64,000 nucleotides of DNA from Nemopilema nomurai. Lineage: Eukaryota; Cnidaria; Scyphozoa; Rhizostomeae; Rhizostomatidae. Below the pieces are notes generated by a model that saw only the letters and a program-made list of their open reading frames with translations, had not been told where the DNA came from and did not search any database. How positions within the stretch are numbered: the first letter of the stretch is position 1; every line of letters begins with the position of its first letter. Both the position numbers and the translations under genes were made by a program. The DNA is taken from contig ML133389.1 in assembly GCA_003864495.1 (NCBI GenBank), positions 2,677,848 to 2,741,847 on the forward strand, given 5' to 3'. Positions 12,201-23,366 of the stretch are shown piece after piece.

Positions 12201-15200
12201 AACTCTTCCAGTTCTTCATCTTCATCGTCGTCTCTCTTTACCTTCCCGTTCTTAGTCTTCGTGAAGATCTTGCTTTTAGAATCTGCATGAAGGAAGAGAA
12301 TTGATCTGATAATTTTTCAAAGAGCATCATTACTTTGTAGCTTGTTTGCTGCGTTTCTGACAAGTGCTGTACCTTAATAATAAATAATTAAGATAGAAAG
12401 GATGATGTCACATACACATTATTTTGAGAACAATAACTTAGAACAATACAAAACGTCCATTAATTGTATAACCTTAAATAAATGGTTAGTAGTTGTTTTT
12501 GTGATGATGGAATATACACTCATGTCTCTTTTTCTGAGCTTATGAAATCTGAATTGACTGAGACAATACAAGTACCACATAACATGTAAAAGGGCATGCA
12601 AATACAGATTTAAATCCAACCATATGAGGGAAAATAGTTTTGCCTCGACCAAAGCAATTTGTTACGCATATATGCCGTAATGTAGCTGCAAGGATCGTGG
12701 TATTTGACAATTCCCTTTCATCAGGAACGTATTCGATCCAATAGCATTGAAAAACAGTTTAAGACAAGGACGTAAACGCTTTTTAAAAGAAATGGTTTAG
12801 CAAATAGGTGCTCGTATGTATTTTGGTAGTAATGGTCAACAAATATCTGTGAAGGTCTCCAATCTTAGCCAACCCGATGCACCATCCAACTGGGAAATTG
12901 GAAACAGAAGTGGGCAAATACCTGGTAGCAATTTCTTGGCAGCTGCAAAAAGAAAAAATTTTGTAAGCAAAAGTAGCTAGTGTTTTAAACCATATGTTGT
13001 TAAGCAAACACTAGCTTTCCGTAGTTCAAAGATTAGGATTCAAAGGTCATATATCCGCTTGTACAGACCTCAGGTCATAGGTCAGACAACAGATTTTGTA
13101 GAAATAATTACAATAATTGGCCAATATTTATGTAGCTAATTAAGATTGACAAACACACTAATATTACAAGGGTGCAAGTAAGCTTTCAAATGTTTCTGCT
13201 GTGGCAAACATATATGTATATCATTGAATTCAATTGTACCTAACTAAGTATGTGTAATTCAACATTAAGTATTGAATATTATACAACACAAAATGCAAAT
13301 AGAAATATATCATTAAGAAAAATCGTTACTGTTGGAATTAAAATTAAATATTCTAATGACATGATTTATATGCATTCATGTTATATACAAAATACATTTA
13401 GCAATAAATGTGAAAAATTTTCATTTGAAATACAAACCTTTTAGGGCGGCTTCAGCAGCTGATAGGAAAAAAATAAATCATTTAATTTAAAATTCTTTCT
13501 TACAATAACATGGTGTAATAACGTTTACTACGAACGTGATTATGTGTTTAAGCAGGAAATTTTCTGTTAAGACATTTCAAGAATGAAACTTGTTGCCAGA
13601 CTTCAATTTTTGTGAGTTCCGATAGATTGTGATTCCCTGATCAAGTGAATTTACTAACTTCGTGATTAAGTTATATAGTTTGATACGAAGTTTAATTAAG
13701 TAATTTAGTGATTTAATAGCTATTTTAGGAGTACCAGGCTAATCAATGTGAGGAAACGTGGCGAAGTAGTTGATCAAATAGCAATCAATATCTAGCTAAA
13801 AAGCCATAGAGTCTTAAGACATACCTTTTACGAGATTATTGGCAACTTTTGCTGTTGAAGAGAAATTATAGTTGAGTAAATTGTCTTTTTATTTACTGAG
13901 CTGCTAACTGAATTATATGTGAAAGTAGAGTTCGTAGTCAAAGGAAAATTCATCTGATATGATATCAAGTATACACTATGACGTATCAATGAACACCTTA
14001 AGAATGCGTCAAAGCAACTTCAAAAGTGAATTTCCATTTTATTCTGATGCATTACTAGTTGTTCATTGTAGAAAATGTGTTTCATTGGATAATAAAATTA
14101 TTGTTCTAGCAGAGAGAAAACATTCCTACCTTTGGTAGAACCTATATTAAAGCAAATTGAAAGAATGGTTTAGACAATTGGTATGAAATGTAATTTAAGA
14201 GTTATCAATATACTTAAACAGTAAGAGACATTTTCTTCAAAGAAGGCAAGCGCATAAGTAGGGTGTGAATGTTTCAGAAACATTAAGGCACATTTATCAA
14301 GATCTTTTACTTAAAGTTTCTAAGCCAAGCTTTTGAAAAATAATTTTTGGCTTGCATACTAGGGTGGAAAAATCGAGTGACCCATCTAGGGTTTGGTAAT
14401 AACATTCCTGATTGCAGTGCGCGGATTGTCAAACAAAGTGGTGAAATGTTTACTCTCTTCAAAATTACCAGTCATGTTTCAAGCCTAAAACGTACTTGAG
14501 AAATTGTTAGGGTCGAATCCTTCTTTCTTTGCGACTGCGTCTTTCTTTGCTTCCTCTGCATCGACTTTGTGGAAATCAAAGTCAGTAGCATCGTAGTCAC
14601 GTCCGTCTGAAAAGTAAAATACGGGCCTAAGTTGTTTGATATAATCGAAGACATTCAGTTTTGAAGCGAGAAAGTGGACTCTTGAAATATCCCAGGAGGC
14701 ACACAGAAATTTCTAGGAATCTCCCCGAGGAGAATGACTCAAAGGAACGATTTAAGATATGTACATGATGTGTGTACACGTGGGAATTAATCAATAGAAT
14801 CTATTCTTCGGTAAACACGTTGAACTTTGACCTGTGATCACTCACCTACAGAATAGACAGAGTTGTGCCAAAAAGCTCCACATGGCCTTGTCTTGTCTCC
14901 AAGGCACCTCGAATTACAATATGCGTCATCGACTTTGCCATAGCGACCAAACGCGTTTCCACAGAAACACAAATAGGCGTACTGCAATCCCGCGAATTTG
15001 TATCCTTGATATTTACATTCCCGCAGGCAAACCTCGGGAGTCATAGCATAGCGCGTGAATCTGCGGGAGAGATCCCGTCCTGGTTTCTTATCTTTGAAGC
15101 AGCCTTGGTAGTCTGCAGAGATAAAATGGTAGTCAGGATAGACAAAATCACACTTAGTTAATATGTATAATAGACTGACATTTTTTCGTAACGAACGCAA

Positions 15201-18200
15201 TTAGCTAAAAGCATTCTAAGTGGAAGTCTCAAAACAGCTTGACTTACTTTTAGCTGAAGTGTCCAAGTATCTGAGTTTTAGCCCATTGGTCCTACTGAAA
15301 TAGACCTCTTCGGTCTCCTCCGCAGCGGGTGTGATGCTGATTGCTGCCTGGGCATTCTTTTTATGCGAATTGTTCTTCTTGGAAACGGAGGATCTAGCGG
15401 GACCCGGCACAGCACCGCCTTTGACGCCAGAGGCAAACGCATTGACTTCTATAGTGAGAATTTTAAAAAGATTATTATTGCTCTTTAAGAATACATGGAT
15501 GAAGCTTGTGTTGGTCGATGTTAACTTAAGTAACTGTAAGAGATATGTGTCCTTTGATATTCAAGTTATTCCATTAGTGGGACGAAAAGGCTGGCACTTT
15601 GTTTGCTTCAAGGAAAATTTAAGATATAGCAATTGTTGTGTGAGCATTTGCGAGTTCTCATGGAACTTTTTTGAATTTTTGTGTCAGAATCTAGAACCTA
15701 AATTATATCCAAGAGAATTGGGATTAGTTTCAAATGAACCTGTTGAAAGTTAAAGATAACCTGATCCAGGAAGCCTTTTAAGGGCATCTATCAAAGATTG
15801 TAGATCAAAGTTCATCTGGAGGATACAGTAGAGGTCATTAAAGGTCAAATATTATCTGATTGATGGTAGAGATACAGAGGTGAAAGGTCAAGTGACCGTG
15901 TTTTCAATGGAAGAATTTTCGAAACAGGCAACGACAAAATACCCTCTTAGTGACAAATTAGATACACCTGAACCTTCATGGCTCACCTGGGAAATTCAAG
16001 ACGTTTTCAGCTGGGTTTGGCGCTGCGAAGGGGTACATGTGGCTCTTGTCTCCTGGTGCGGGCAGTCCACATTCACATGGAGCAGTGCTGTAGACCGGTC
16101 TTGGGTGACAGCTTCTTTGGCACAAAGTTTCAGATGTGTCCCGTGCCTTTGGGAGGGGCTTTGGCTGCTTGGGGGCAGCATAAACTGGCTCATCCGGGTG
16201 GCATTGGCAGGGGGAGGTCGACAATACATGACGTGGCTTACAGGCTTTCGCACACCAGGCCACTGCGGGGGTGTATGATTTGGCATCTACGTTGGTTTTG
16301 ATGGCTTGTGAGTTTGAAGACGAGGCTGGAGCCGCTTCAGCGGGTGGTGGCGGAGGCGGTGATGGCGAAGGAGGAGGAGGAGGCATGCCACAGTTACAAG
16401 GGTCCGCCTTAGCAACAGGACGGGGGAAGCATGCCTTAGCGCATAGGCACTTTCCGTCGTTCGCCTTGCAGTTGAATGGGGCTTTGTTCAGAGGGACTTT
16501 CGCCTTTGCTGGTGGGGGTGCTGGTTCCGGGGCAGGTGCGGGTTCCGGCGCGGGGGCTGGGGGCATCCCACAGTTGCAAGGGCTGGCACTGGCAACAGGT
16601 AATGGGTGACAGGACTTGGCACAAAGGCAGTTGGCATCATTGGCGGCGCATTTTGTTGGTGTTCTCAAGCCTGATGGTGGTGGAGCGGGGGCTGGCTCGG
16701 GGGCTGGGGCCGGCTCGGGGGCCGGGGCCGGAGCTGGGGGCATCCCACAGTTGCATGGGCTTGCCTTTGCCACCGGCCTTGGATGGCACATCCTGGCACA
16801 CAGACAATTGGCATCGTTCTTATTACAATTTGGGGTATTTGATTTAGCAATGGGAGGTGAGACTTTACGTGCAGAGAATTTTTGGGGAGCTGGAGGTGGG
16901 GCTGGAGAAGGGGCAGGCATTCCGCAGTCACAAGGACTTGCGTTGGCTACAGGGTTGGGGTAGCATGCCCTTGTGCAGAGACACTTGGCGTCGTCTTTGC
17001 CGCAGGGCTTAGAGGCGCGGCTGTTGGGCATGAATGGGGCCCTTTGAGGGGCAGCGAGCTTGTTGGAATTCAACTTCAGTATTTTCGCTGGAGGAGGAGC
17101 CGGGGCTGGCGGCGGTGGAGCCGCATCAAGTTGGCAGTTACATGGTGATGCTGACGCCACCTATGGAAAAGAAAACGTCATGTGAATACATATTCGACTC
17201 CACAGTGTCACATTGCTCTAGATGAAGAGTTAAACTAGACTTTCGGATGTCTCAGAAATTTCTCATCAGGAGATGCAAGATTAACACGTGACAGACGTGA
17301 AATGTGACGTCACAACCTACCGCTTTTGGCGCGCAGGCTTTCTTGCATAAGCACTCCTTGCTGTTGTCGTTACACAAAGGAGGCTGCTTGGAAATGGCGG
17401 GTGTGATGGTGCTTCTGGACTTGGATTTTCCCAATTTGACAGACGGCTTCTTCAATGCTGCTTTGATCTTCTGCGTTGACTTTTTGCCAGAATGACTTGC
17501 ATGTGACTTTGGTGAAGGTTTCTTTGCAGCAGCAGCAGCAACAGCAGGAAGTGAGGCTAAAGGAAACAGAATGCAACTCTTTTTTATTTCCAAATCGTTA
17601 GGACAAGCTAGTCTAAAGCGAGGCTGGAAAAGTAAAGCTTCGTTGTGAAGCAATGAAGAATTTTGGGTTTGAATCCTCTGAGATCTAAATTCTCTGAGAT
17701 CTGAATCCTCTGAGATCTAAATTCTCTGAGATCTTAATTGCATCTAATTCCTCTGAGATCTAAATTTGTCCCTCTGCTGGGAATGGTACTTACTTTTGTA
17801 AAACATCTTACTGAGCTCGTGGTCGACTTCAATTTTATGGCCTAAGGACTTGCTGAACTTGGAAGCCTAAAACATAAACGTAATGAATAAAAGCTAAATA
17901 AATACTTAAGGTAAAATAAACAAAGGACTTTAAATAAAAAATAAAGAAAAGTCAAACAAGTATAGAACATCTATTGGAGGATTAGATGACGAAAGTGAAA
18001 ATGACATTGAGCCATGGAAGCAAAAAATCTGCAGATGTGATTGGCTAGCTTATGATTGACAGCTTTGTATAGCCAATAAAAAACAGCATCACAGGCACGT
18101 GTATCAAAATGTTGGTAAGTGATTCGTTGTCTTGCGTGATATTTGAGTGATCATGGTCATTAGGTGGATCAGGCAATTCAAAGCAAAATGTTAGACGAAC

Positions 18201-21200
18201 TTACCTTCTGGGACATCAGCCATTTGGTGTAGTCTTTTGCCACCCCGTGCACAGACTGTAAGGATGAGATTTGCTTTAATGCATCGCGTTTTTGTTTATA
18301 TAATCAGTCAGTAAATAGCCTCAAAGCTAATCTCTCGCTTTCTGTGGTCACTTATGAGCCAAGTCATAAGGAAATATAATCTCTATTACAGGGTAAAGAT
18401 GAAATTTTCATTAAGTTTCAACGCACCCAGATTTGAAAATCTATTCTGGGGTAAGGCGCGTTTTAAACTTGGTATGCAATTAAATCTACGTACTTCTCTC
18501 TTCACGGTCAGGGCATAACAATAAACCAAGGGGCAGCACCATGTTCAAACAAAAGTTGGAGGAGCTCAAGCCAATTGCGATGGGGTTTATTGACTGGACT
18601 AATTCGCTACTGGTAAAATCCGATGCTGATGTTTCAGCTATCAGGGAACCTAATCTTTGGACTGCAAATGGCTGAATTTACATTAGCGACTGCAAACTCT
18701 TTTAATGCAGGATCCTACCAGCTTTCAACAAGAGATCGTTGCGTCAGCTAGTACTTAATATAATGACGTGTTTTATTGTGCAATGTACTTTTCGATGGGT
18801 TCTACTATCGAGGTAGCAAGGAAACCAGCTAGGTATCAAATTTACAAATGATAACAAGTTCTAGCTTTGCCGGTCCTTTCTTGTGACAACCGCTCTTCAT
18901 CTAATTCTCCTTCCATTAAGCTCAATCTCCACTAGGAGGGAAATTGTCGAGCCGCTAAAAGTAGGATCACTTTCTACTTTTCGCTAGTCGGCATTTTCCG
19001 CCGCGACAATTTCAATTAGCCAATTAGATCGCAGGAAATTTTTCCACCTCGACAATTTTCCGCCTAGTGGAGATTGGGTTTAAAAGGCATCATTGATTAT
19101 GATGATGATTATGACCTACCTCGGGTTCATCTTCAATCTTGATGTCACGGACATGATCTGATTTGACTTCTTCGTTTTCTGCTGGGTTCAAGGTACTAAA
19201 CAGGTTCTCGAGCTCTGTGGGTGAAACAAAGATCATATGTTGGGCGCCAAATGAGGAACAGCAGTAACAAACACTGTTTTTGGACAGAGATTTCATTCTC
19301 TATTTGCATTATCAATGTTGGCTCTGGGTGCATCTATGACGTGTCATCCACATAACAATTTTTAAATATTTTCTGCTATTACCTGGAATTACTTGGGGTT
19401 TGGTTTGGAGGTATAATGCGAAGAAGAGTTGCTAGGCCCATTTTTGAACATTTAACAGCAGTACAAATTGTTGGCACACTTTTTTGTGACAAAGATATCA
19501 GAAATAATGCTTTAGCGAGTGATGAAGTATGGGAACCAGCTTGGTATAAAAGTGTCAGATTCCATCATGAAAAAAGTATGTTGGGAAATGGGTTTCAAAG
19601 ACTACCGGTATTCCGAGAAGGATACCACACACTCAAAATCATTTAAGGGTCAATTCACAAGGTTAATAGGTCATTTGAAAGGTCAAAGGCCATTTTGATC
19701 AGTTGACTGTGCTAAGGATGTAAAAAGGCAGCTATTTGCGTACCCTGCCTATCAGCATCTGATATTTTGGAGTCTCCAGTCCAGTCCTCCCGGACTATGA
19801 AACCTACAAATGATAAATACGATTGTTCAATTCAAGTGGCATGTCTCGTAGCAATGTAACTATCCATGGGCTTCTTGCATGCATGCCCAAGAAGCGTATA
19901 AAGAACTTATTATTGGGGTATTCTGATTAAACAGGAAGTAGTTATAAAGGCCATAGTGGGGATATTGGGTAGAAATATTGTGGAGTATTAAAAGCGCAGC
20001 AAAAGAAAAATATTGGTTTGCAATGGAAAGAAACGTAGAGTATCTCAGTAAACCTATTAGAAGAAAGAAAGTTTTAAATGATGGACAAGAAAATTAAAGG
20101 ATTCACCCTTTATTAAACTTTCAATTTACAGTAATTTGACATTACGAACTTGACAGAAATATTGCAGTATGGAAATTCATAGACTAGTACCAAAACATTA
20201 AATATTCCAGGGGTTACCTTGTGTTTACATCTAAAACATGACCCTTTCGTAAATAATGGAATACAGAACTAGGGATTTGTTAGTAGGTGTGGCTAAAACG
20301 TGGACCAACCTGCTTTGTTGTCCGATTCATCAGTATCATAGGATCGCTTGTCTTTATAAGAAAAGGAGAGGATTAGAAAGTTATCGTCTCATTTTTATTT
20401 CAACAGGAACAACATTTGTGAGCAGGATAAAGAAATTACATTTTGTGGATCATGTTTGAAAGGTTGGCGGTAAGAAAAGTTTTGAACATGTGTCATTTTA
20501 GGGATTGGACCTCCTTTTGTTCAACTTATACACTTCTTTCCATTTTTTCCCAATTGCCTTATCAAATAATTTGCGCTAAAAACATTGGGGGAAGGGTCCC
20601 TAGGCTCTACTGGCCCCGAGAAGTAATGCCAAACTTATTTTGTTTGAATTAAGTTAGCCAAGCTTAGACGGAGATAGAAACGGTCAGACTTGTCATAAAT
20701 CAGAAGTTCCCATGGAAGTGATTTAAATTTCTAAAATCAGACAATCATTCCGGAATCATTTAGGCTAAACTCAAGTTTTCCCTAAAACTGCCTAAGTGAA
20801 ATACTAAGTAATAATCAATTCATTAATTAATAAATTGTTACTTCCAAAACTAGTACTTCGAACAGATGGAATCTTTTATTGTTAGGGAGCAATTTCAAAG
20901 GGTTCTAAAGCATCTACTAAGATCGAGAAATTCATCTTTCTAAAAAAATCATAAATCATAAAATTTGCAACAAATCATAACAAATCAGCCCCTACCTTGT
21001 TGCCTTGACTCTGATCTCGAGAGCAACGTCTGATAAAATTTATCTGATTGAAACAGAATCATGATATAATCACAATACATAATGATACATAATGATTGAG
21101 GATGGTTCCATAAATCAAGAAATCATTCAATCAGAGAAACTGTCACTTCAAGACAGAACTTGAAACTGGCGCCAATATTTTCAAATGGGAATTAGGTTAT

Positions 21201-23366
21201 GATTGCCGAGTCGAAAACTTTTATGAAGGCTTCCACAATTGATCTTTTGCTTTCGATACAAGTGATTAAAGAGTTGCATTCTTAAAGATGTATTCCCTGA
21301 AAAGCTTTTTAGAACTTTGAAAAAGGCTGTAAATATAGTTTCATGATATTTTGTGACATTTCGGTGTTTCTTAAACTCTAACTCACGATTGCTGGGTACA
21401 CAATTGAGACTTTTCTAATATAATAACCTTCTAAGAAATAGTGTTTAAAAATCGTCAAAATTAAAGTACAAGTAACTTTCTTCGCGATTCTTTCAAAAGG
21501 TGGCATGCATTTTAAAAATTACCTTCATTTGATCTACGATTTCTTATCACAGAATCATCTTCTTCATTCTCGAAGTCTTCTGTTAAAGCAAAAACACATG
21601 CCATTTAAAGTTGATTAATTGATTTTTGAAAAGGCAGCTTTTTTATCTCTAATATAGCAGAGAGATAAAAATTGTCACAAAAATATGGTTCTATTCTAAT
21701 TCACAGAAGCCAAATGGCACGAATAAAAGAATGCGGAAAGTTTGTAGCTTGAGAAATTATCTTGAAGTGTTTTTAGCTTTGAAATAAAGCGTTCTAAGAC
21801 TCCTTACCTTCGACGTCACGTTCCTCTCGAATAAGAGGCCGATCGAACTCAACCGAGGTTGCGGACCTTCTCAATAACCTGTGAAACCCATCTTCCTCTG
21901 TAAAAAGACAGAATAATAATAATAATAACAAATCGAATATTTATACAGGATAATCTATCAGTGCAAAAGTGCACTGTTATCACTAGAAACCTGTTCCTAA
22001 AGTCAACTGAAAAGTAAAATCTTACAGTAATATTATTAAAAATATAGTTTATGCCTATTTACAATGCTTTTTAAATAAAGTTCTATATTTTATGCTCCTA
22101 ACTTCGGAGGGTAGTGCATTACGTGCCTTAGCAGCTAGAAAATTAAAACCCTTGCGTCCAATCTCAAGCTTTACTTTCGGTAATTTCACTGTATTCAAGT
22201 TGTTTCGTGTTGTATACTTATAGTCCTTTGAACTTTTGCTTAGAATGAAGTTGTTAAGGTTTTTGCAAAATCATTTGAGACGACGTCGGTGCTTGAACAT
22301 CACCTGCAGCCATTATAGTAAAAAACGATCGAAAACACACACAAATTTCAATAGAAATCGTTAAGTGGAAATATAAACCAAAAACAACCAAGAAGTTTGT
22401 TAATAGCTTACAGCAAGCTGTGGTTTGCAAGTTATGGTACTAAATAACTTTTAAAATCCTTTGCGATATTATTTTAGAAAGACAGTACAAACATTGAAAT
22501 CTTTATAAATATCCGTTCCTGGATCTCTTAATTTTCGTTAGCTTAAACTCGAATCAGTCGCAACTAGCCCTTGATGTGGGGATTGTGTTTTACTTAGATT
22601 CGCATGATTTGCACGCAAATGTATATAGATGATGTGAGAAAAATCCAACAAAAATCTTTCCGTAAATCGTTAATCACTAAATCACTAACCACTAGATCAT
22701 TAATCGCTAAATCACTATCAGCCAAGGTGAATATGAAACAAGAAGGACAGATAATCCAGTGTTACGTTGATCTCTTTGTCTGCTCGATCCTGCGCTACCA
22801 GTTGCCTTGTACGTAAGAGGCCCGGGTGAGAAACGAATCCTTTATCTTTCGCTCGACTCTAGATATCGCGCAAGCAGCAAACAATGTCAAATTTGGGTGC
22901 AATATGCTCACACTTCTAGGGACTTAAAACCCGTAAAGAAAAACTGACGCAAGAAATATAGAAGGCTCTGATTAAAGTTTGGAGTCCCGGAGCTATTACG
23001 AAACTGCGCTTTGATTTCCAATGTAACTAGACGTTGTCCTTCTTTTTCCACATTTCGCAACACAATAATACCACTACACTCCTGATTTATCGCATTCCAA
23101 ATATATATAGCTTCGTAGCTTAAAAAGTACGTTGAGAAACTATGAATCGAAAATAAAATGTATGAATCGATCCATTTCATCTACATCGTTCTTTAACCAG
23201 TTTTTGCATCAGAGACGTTTGAGCAGAGATTGCCTAACAGAGCGCTCGATTATTCTTAGCAATAAGCGAGTTTTTAAATTCAAGTTTGCCTACCTTTTGT
23301 GGTTCGATCTGTCCTTGCAGGGTTGATGCTGAACAGGCAAGTTATTAGCACTAGAATGAGTTTCAT
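6219..23366 (-). CDS. Giant secreted modular precursor: Cys/Pro-rich repeats, WSC domain, micro-exons, many dibasic sites
   Basis: Not recognised as a known protein. Exons in transcript order: 23366-23294, 21897-21808, 21579-21523, 21043-20996, 20351-20310, 19803-19744, 19214-19120, 18255-18205, 17866-17794, 17556-17321, 17160-15987, 15448-15248, 15112-14846, 14606-14496, 14141-14130, 13851-13825, 13458-13438, 12942-12922, 12366-12334, 12282-12172, 11416-11204, 10438-10184, 9724-9608, 9015-8737, 8477-8314, 7965-7915, 7484-7421, 6954-6763, 6562-6219. These total 4,482 nt, one frame of 1,493 residues plus TAG. Most junctions are phase 1. Order of parts: signal peptide (1-24), acidic/basic propeptide-like stretch, seven Cys modules in Pro/Ala linkers (about 257-645), WSC (734-822), micro-exon run (860-897), acidic Lys/Asp tracts, sequon cluster (about 1115-1160), helical charged C-terminus. 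Recurrent (K/R)R-S sites suggest proprotein-convertase processing in the secretory pathway. The end of exon 22 is uncertain (10184 or 10133; both keep the frame). More small phase-1 exons could have been missed. Confidence 0.7.
7665..7865. repeat. T-rich low-complexity intron tract
   Basis: About 200 nt of T runs broken by single C, A or G, in the intron between exons 26 and 27 of the giant gene. On the transcribed strand it reads as A-rich. No coding signal. Confidence 0.8.
8737..9724 (-). other. Sequon-rich exons 23-24 of the giant precursor
   Basis: The end of exon 23 (9724-9608) and the start of exon 24 (9015-8737) together carry at least six N-x-S/T sequons in about 40 residues (NAT, NST, NET, NAT, NST, NAT), preceded by a TPPTPSPGP stretch. 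This predicts a densely glycosylated, extended spacer. Exon 24 then has an RKRRS furin-like site and an acidic segment. Confidence 0.7.
10840..11095. repeat. Degenerate minisatellite in the intron between exons 21 and 22
   Basis: Units based on GTGTGTCGTATCGGTGACGGAT repeat about ten times with length changes. Noncoding. Confidence 0.75.
12034..12138 (+). pseudogene. Inverted partial copy of exon 24 inside an intron of the same gene
   Basis: The plus strand here encodes a stretch starting VKAEKSFSIKKRR and ending MAARGEH. It matches the minus-strand exon at 9015-8737 (VKAEKSFSIRKRR ... MAARGEH) at most positions. It sits in the intron between exons 20 and 21 in the opposite orientation, so it cannot be spliced into the mRNA as coding sequence. 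It is a duplicated exon fragment; in the pre-mRNA it could pair with exon 24. Confidence 0.8.
12334..14141 (-). other. Run of five in-frame micro-exons (12, 27, 21, 21 and 33 nt)
   Basis: 14141-14130, 13851-13825, 13458-13438, 12942-12922 and 12366-12334 are each bounded by AG and GT and each phase 1 on both sides, so any subset can be skipped without shifting frame. They encode SSTK, AKVANNLVK, AAEAALK, AAKKLLP and ALVRNAANKLQ, short Ala/Lys/Leu helices. Exon 21 (11416) also opens with AAKKLL, which suggests duplication of a small helical cassette. Confidence 0.65.
14846..15112 (-). other. WSC carbohydrate-binding domain exon of the giant precursor
   Basis: A single phase-1/phase-1 exon of 89 codons begins with YQGCFKD, has the LCFCGNAFG signature and eight cysteines as in typical WSC domains, and ends near YSV. 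WSC domains occur in extracellular proteins and are thought to bind polysaccharide. Exon shuffling of such a cassette would explain its presence here. Confidence 0.85.
15987..17556 (-). other. Two exons coding seven Cys modules in Pro/Ala-rich linkers
   Basis: Five modules share C-x6-C-x-C-x3-C-x10-C-x-C, with a core like CLCAKxCHPRPVAxASPCNCG. Two more (the last ones) keep only C-x3-C-x10-C-x-C. The first module is cut by a phase-0 intron (17161-17320) between the fourth and fifth cysteines. Linkers are PAPAPEPAPAP-type and (P)n-S runs, expected to be extended polyproline. Exon 17160-15987 is 1,174 nt, by far the longest of this gene. The spacing does not match minicollagen Cys-rich domains, ShK or EGF. 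An extracellular fibrous or matrix role is inferred from composition only. Confidence 0.8.
17655..17765. repeat. Tandem repeat of CTCTGAGATCTAAATT units
   Basis: Six or so copies of a 16-20 bp unit containing a palindromic AGATCT core, in the intron between exons 9 and 10 of the giant gene. Confidence 0.75.
22660..22730. repeat. Short ATCACTAA-type tandem repeat in intron 1 of the giant gene
   Basis: Several copies of a 9-18 bp unit (AATCACTAA, ATCATTAATCGCTAA). The open frame across it is an artefact of the repeat. Confidence 0.6.
23294..23366 (-). other. Start and signal-peptide exon of the giant precursor
   Basis: The ATG at 23366-23364 opens a classic signal peptide: MKLILVLITCLFSINPA, a short basic n-region, a hydrophobic core and a plausible cleavage after the Ala. 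The exon ends in phase 1 at a GTAGGC donor, matching the phase-1 acceptor at 21897. This fixes the start of the gene and predicts secretion. Confidence 0.75.

Noticed and set aside
15880..17225. Several long plus-strand frames over the Cys/Pro region
   Set aside because: They are opposite-strand shadows of the GC-rich minus-strand exon 17160-15987; they lack splice logic and domain sense.
15987..17556. Minicollagen or ShK-type toxin identity for the Cys modules
   Set aside because: Cysteine spacing fits neither family, and there are no Gly-X-Y collagen repeats; composition alone is not enough.
19416..19646. Plus-strand 76-residue frame
   Set aside because: Lies in an intron of the giant gene on the opposite strand, without splice sites, poly(A) signal or recognisable motif.
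20990..21043. Shorter version of exon 4 starting at the inner CAG
   Set aside because: That acceptor gives a length ending in the wrong phase; the upstream acceptor (exon 21043-20996) restores phase 1 to phase 1.
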